Of a stretch of DNA of 43,714 nucleotides, positions 40,592 to 43,714 are shown piece after piece. A program made the translations under genes and the position numbers. The notes under the pieces are model-generated. The model worked only from the letters and a program-made list of their open reading frames with translations. It had not been told where the DNA came from and made no database searches. Position 1 is the stretch's first letter, and each line of letters starts with the position of its first letter. Source of the stretch: Nocardia wallacei (GTDB taxonomy: Bacteria > Actinomycetota > Actinomycetes > Mycobacteriales > Mycobacteriaceae); the NCBI RefSeq assembly GCF_029868745.1, contig NZ_JARWOP010000356.1, forward strand, positions 1-43,714. Reading direction: 5' to 3'.

Positions 40592-40638
40592 GGCATTGGG
40601 TGCATGGATGCATTCGATGCACCATTGCATGTCATGCC
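40592..40638. terminator. Nested palindrome between convergent genes
   Basis: GGTGCAT (40599-40605) pairs with ATGCACC (40617-40623), and outer arms GGCAT (40592-40596) and ATGCC (40634-40638) extend it. It has several TGCAT units. It lies between the HAD stop and the convergent choD stop, so a bidirectional terminator is likely; a regulator site is an alternative. Confidence 0.5.
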
Positions 40639-40726
40639 GTCGCAGGCGTCTTTCCGGGTGCGCGGTGCCGCCTGATGCCGGTGGGCGCGGACTCCACCGG
40701 CGATCGTCGGGCGGGGCGCGGAAAGC

Positions 40727-42442
40727 TCAGGCGGTGTCGCGGCGGATCTCGACGATCGGCAGCACCAGCGCCGCGGGCGCGCCGGCGGGCACGACCGGCC
40801 GCTGCGGGGCCACCGGAGAGATCCGCTCGTACGGGGCCTGCTGGGGCGGGCGGGTGTCCTGCTCGCCCTTGTTCGGCCACAGCGCCGCCGCCCGCTCGGC
40901 CTGCGCGGTGATGGTCAGCGACGGATTCACGCCCAGATTGGCCGACACCGCCGCCCCGTCCACCACGCTCAGCGTCGGATAGCCGTACACGCGGTGATAC
41001 GGGTCGATCACCCCGTGCTCGGCGTCCGCGCCGATCGCCGCGCCGCCCAGGAAATGCGCCGTCAGCGGGATATTGAAGATCTCGCCCCAGGTGCCGCCCG
41101 CGATACCGCCGATCTTCTCCGCCACCCGGCGCGTCGCCTCGTTCCCCGCCGGGATCCACGTCGGATTCGGTTCGCCGTGGCCCTGTTTCGAGGTGAGCTT
41201 CCGCCCGAACAGGCCGCGCTTGGTGTAGGTGGTGATCGAATTGTCCAGGTGCTGCATGACCAGCGAGATGACGGTGCGCTCGCTCCAGTTCTTCACCCGC
41301 AGCATCGACAGCAGCTGCAGTGGATGGCGCAGCACCTCCCACAGGAACCGCAGCCAGCGCGGCACGCGTCCGCCGCCGTCGACCATCAGCGTCTGCAGCA
41401 GGCCCATCGAGTTGGAGCCCTTGCCGTAGCGCACCGGTTCGATGTGGGTGTCGGGAGTGGGATGGATCGAGGAGGTGATGGCCACGCCGCGGGTGAAGTC
41501 GCGATCCGGATCCACGGTGCGGGTCGCCGCCCCCACGATCGACTCGGAATTGGTGCGGGTCAGCTCGCCCAGCCGCGGCGACAGGCCCGGCAGGACACCC
41601 TTGTCGCGCATCGCGAACAGCAACTGCTGGGTGCCGCGAGTGCCCGCGGCCAGCACCACGTGCCCGGCGGTGTACGACTGCGGCGACTTGCGCAGCCACG
41701 CGCCCGTGCGCTGGGTGTCGACCTGCCACGCCCCGCCTTCCAGCGGCCGCACCGCCGTCACCGTGGTCAGCGGGATCACCTGCGCGCCAGCTTGTTCCGC
41801 GAGATACAGGTAGTTCTTGACGAGCGTGTTCTTGGCGCCGTGGCGGCAGCCGGTCATGCACTCGCCGCACTCGAGGCAGCCCGTGCGGTCCGGTCCGACG
41901 CCACCGAAATACGGGTCGGACACCCGCTTGCCGGGCTCGCCGAAGAACACCCCCACCGGTGTCTGTACGAACGTGTCGCCCACGCCCATGTCCTCGGCGA
42001 CCTGCTGGAAGACCTCGTCGGCGGGCGTGATGTGCGGATTGCGCACTACGCCGAGCATTTTCGTGGCCTGCTCGTAGTAGGGCGTCAGCTCCGAGCGCCA
42101 GTCGGTGATCTCGCGCCATTGCGCGTCGTGGAAGAACGGGTCCGGCGGCACGTAGAGGGTGTTCGCGTAGTTGAGGGAGCCGCCGCCGACTCCCGCGCCG
42201 CCCAGGATCAGCACATCGCGCAGCAGATGGATGCGCTGGATCCCGTAGCAGCCCAGCTTGGGCGCCCACAGGAACTTGCGCAGATCCCAGCTGGTGTCGG
42301 GCAGTTCGTCGTCGGCGAAGCGCCGCCCCGCCTCGAGCACACCGACCCGGTAGCCCTTCTCCACCAGCCGCAGCGCGGTGACGCTGCCGCCGAAACCGGA
42401 GCCCACGATGAGCACGTCGAAATCGGTATCGGGCTGGGCCAT
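40727..42442 (-). CDS. choD: GMC-type cholesterol oxidase
   Basis: 571 residues, like mycobacterial ChoD (Rv3409c), a GMC flavoprotein. FDVLIVGSGFGGSVTALRL is the FAD fold, GGAGVGGGSLNYANTLYVPPD the GMC substrate loop, and HFLGGAAIGAD...VDPYHRVYGYPTLSVVDGAAVSANLGVNPSLTI is the C-terminal active site. A Cys-rich patch CLECGECMTGCRHGAKN (four Cys) is typical of this subgroup. It may oxidise cholesterol or another sterol at C3; in mycobacteria the in vivo role is debated. ATG 42442 has AAGGAG upstream. It is controlled probably by the divergent TetR. Confidence 0.92.
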   Translation of the reverse strand: MAQPDTDFDVLIVGSGFGGSVTALRLVEKGYRVGVLEAGRRFADDELPDTSWDLRKFLWAPKLGCYGIQRIHLLRDVLILGGAGVGGGSLNYANTLYVPPDPFFHDAQWREITDWRSELTPYYEQATKMLGVVRNPHITPADEVFQQVAEDMGVGDTFVQTPVGVFFGEPGKRVSDPYFGGVGPDRTGCLECGECMTGCRHGAKNTLVKNYLYLAEQAGAQVIPLTTVTAVRPLEGGAWQVDTQRTGAWLRKSPQSYTAGHVVLAAGTRGTQQLLFAMRDKGVLPGLSPRLGELTRTNSESIVGAATRTVDPDRDFTRGVAITSSIHPTPDTHIEPVRYGKGSNSMGLLQTLMVDGGGRVPRWLRFLWEVLRHPLQLLSMLRVKNWSERTVISLVMQHLDNSITTYTKRGLFGRKLTSKQGHGEPNPTWIPAGNEATRRVAEKIGGIAGGTWGEIFNIPLTAHFLGGAAIGADAEHGVIDPYHRVYGYPTLSVVDGAAVSANLGVNPSLTITAQAERAAALWPNKGEQDTRPPQQAPYERISPVAPQRPVVPAGAPAALVLPIVEIRRDTA

Positions 42443-42486
42443 GTCGCCGCTCCTTGCTCGGTGTCGCCTGTGACGCTGCTTACGTT

Positions 42487-42538
42487 ACTACCGAGTACAG
42501 TACCTGTGTCGCCCGGTATCCCCTAACCACTCGGTAGT
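42487..42538. promoter_or_regulatory. Inverted operator arms between choD and TetR
   Basis: ACTACCGAGT (42487-42496) and its exact reverse complement ACTCGGTAGT (42529-42538) lie 32 bases apart. Near the first copy TACAGT could be a -10. They probably bind the adjacent TetR and control the divergent pair. Confidence 0.65.
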
Positions 42539-42621
42539 GCTCACCAGCGCAATCGCATTCGAGGTGCCGGAAGCGGTGATCGCATGTGGATGCGGTGCTC
42601 TCGATATGGCATGGTGAAACC

Positions 42622-43332
42622 ATGGCCACGACACCGAGGGCGCGTGCGCGCGCCCGCACCATGGCAGACATCGTGCGCATCGGGCGCGAGCACCTGGCCC
42701 AGCACGGCGCGGCGGCGCTGTCGCTGCGGGCGGTGGCCCGCGATCTCGGCGTCGTCTCCTCGGCGGTGTACCGGTACGTCAGCAGCCGCGACGAACTGCT
42801 CACCATGCTCGTCGTCGACGGCTACACCGAACTCGCCGACGCCGTCGACGCCGCGCTGGCGCAGGCCCCGGCCGACCCCGCCGAGCGTCTGCGCGTCATC
42901 GGTCGCGCGGTCCGCACCTGGGCGCTGGGCGAACCGGCGGGCTACGGACTGCTGTTCGGCACGCCGGTGCCGGGCTACCACGCCCCGGCCGAACAGACCG
43001 TCGCGCCGGGCACGCGGGTCATCGGCGCCCTGCTCGTCGTGCTCGAAAACGCCTATCGCGCAGACCTTCTCGCCGAACCCGCGCAGCCGCCGGCGGTGTC
43101 GGAGCGACTGGCGGGCGACCTGGTGCGGATCCGGTCGGAATTCGGTCTGACACTGCCGGATTGGGCGCTGGTGCGCGGAATCTCGCTGTGGACGGGGCTG
43201 TTCGGCGCGGTGAGCTTCGAGGTGTTCGACATGTACGGTGCGGACACCTTCACCGACCGCGCCGAGGTGTTCGAACGCCACCTCGACAGCCTGTGCGCCC
43301 TGGTGGGATTGCGCGCAGCGCGCACCGGGTAG
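42622..43332 (+). CDS. TetR-family regulator of choD
   Basis: 236 residues. The HTH (HLAQHGAAALSLRAVARDLGVVSSAVYRYVSSRDELLTMLVV) is at ~residues 21-63, and a C-terminal WHG-like domain follows (GEPAGYGLLFGTPVPGY, ISLWTGLFGAVSFEVFDMYG). ATG 42622 was preferred to the ATG at 42586 since the family begins with a basic MATTPRARAR-type start. It is divergent from choD with an inverted repeat between them. The effector is probably a sterol or lipid, by inference. Confidence 0.92.
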   Translation: MATTPRARARARTMADIVRIGREHLAQHGAAALSLRAVARDLGVVSSAVYRYVSSRDELLTMLVVDGYTELADAVDAALAQAPADPAERLRVIGRAVRTWALGEPAGYGLLFGTPVPGYHAPAEQTVAPGTRVIGALLVVLENAYRADLLAEPAQPPAVSERLAGDLVRIRSEFGLTLPDWALVRGISLWTGLFGAVSFEVFDMYGADTFTDRAEVFERHLDSLCALVGLRAARTG

Positions 43333-43439
43333 ACCCGCAGTGGATGTGCATTCGCCGCGCTCATCGTGCAGGATGTCACAACCCCCGAAGCGATTTCTCA
43401 GCTTCTCCACAGCACGATGGTGTGAAACTGTACGGCGAG

Positions 43440-43714
43440 ATGAACGACGAAACCGAACCGATCCCGGTCGTGCCCGACCCGCGCGCCGGTGGTCGCCACG
43501 CGCGGCCCGAGTCACCGGCCGCGCCCGATCGGTCCGGACAATCCCGGCGTGCGCGCCACGAACAGCCCGAGCCACCGGCGCGCGGCCGCGCCGCCTCCCC
43601 CCCGCCCCCCCGGGAGCCCCGCGGCGAGGGCCCCGATGCGGTCGTGCGCGATGTGCGGCCCGCGCTGTCGTGGGGTCAGACCCACGACGCGGTCGCCACC
43701 ATGTGGTCCGCGAT
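43440..43714 (+). CDS. N-terminus of an unknown protein, cut by the window end
   Basis: An open frame from ATG 43440 runs to the end of the window. It is polar and Pro/Arg-rich with repeated RHxxPExP-like segments (residues ~17-50), a low-complexity PPPP stretch, then SWGQTHDAVATMW, which often precedes a membrane helix in actinobacterial envelope proteins. No domain is recognised. Homopolymeric C runs near 43600 make sequence quality a concern, though the frame is kept. Confidence 0.45.
   Translation, partial: MNDETEPIPVVPDPRAGGRHARPESPAAPDRSGQSRRARHEQPEPPARGRAASPPPPREPRGEGPDAVVRDVRPALSWGQTHDAVATMWSA

Overview
The window is very GC-rich and densely coding. It looks like a chromosomal segment of a mycolate-type actinobacterium, most likely Nocardia or a close relative. 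Supporting markers are an actinobacterial mutA-mutB-meaB cluster, a Prim-PolC/LigC pair, a ChoD-type cholesterol oxidase, DUF2599 and DUF2784 proteins, seven TetR-family regulators, and many starts of the form TANNNT-6/7 nt-(A/G)TG that look leaderless. No rRNA, tRNA, insertion sequence or CRISPR array was seen. The taxonomic call is an inference from gene content.

Layout. 1-4977: methylmalonyl-CoA mutase (mutA, mutB) and its GTPase chaperone meaB. The 5' part of mutA is missing and is abutted by the tail of a GNAT acetyltransferase. 5076-11800: a membrane class III nucleotide cyclase; an amidohydrolase and nucleoside hydrolase pair; an FAD monooxygenase divergent from its TetR; a lone type II thioesterase; a DUF2784 membrane protein. 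11801-12321: a non-coding stretch carrying an 18/20 direct repeat. 12322-17671: an atypical SDR with a Cys4 N-terminal module, an alpha/beta hydrolase lacking its nucleophile, a divergent TetR with CGTAC-N5-GTACG operators, an acyl-CoA dehydrogenase, and a TetR whose 5' end carries a 60-bp tandem duplication. 17668-21714: the primC-ligC DNA repair pair, a cold-shock-domain protein, and an SPFH/flotillin with a small NfeD-like OB protein. 21845-28689: two MFS exporters (the second with a divergent TetR) flanking an accessory-looking island. The island holds an HTH-PRTase-like protein coupled to an inositol-monophosphatase-like protein, plus two small unknown genes. 28697-32247: mgtC with a structured leader and a proline-rich leader ORF, a TetR, and a Na+/H+ antiporter fused to a UBP-type zinc finger. 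32321-38226: a tightly overlapping four-gene operon (cysteine desulfurase-like, HMA-domain protein, LysA/Y4yA-like PLP enzyme, cysteine synthase-rhodanese fusion) with a divergent PNPOx-like FMN protein. 38254-43714: a DUF2599 lipoprotein, a double TerD-domain protein, an FkbH/MDP1-like HAD protein with an altered nucleophile, choD with a divergent TetR, and the start of an unknown protein.

The best candidate for a poorly described system is the 32321-37642 operon. It reads as a sulfur relay and PLP-enzyme pathway with a metal-binding module, possibly for a sulfur-containing metallophore or amino-acid product. A second candidate is the coupled HTH-PRTase/IMPase pair at 23416-25532. Both functional readings are inferences from domain content and gene order.
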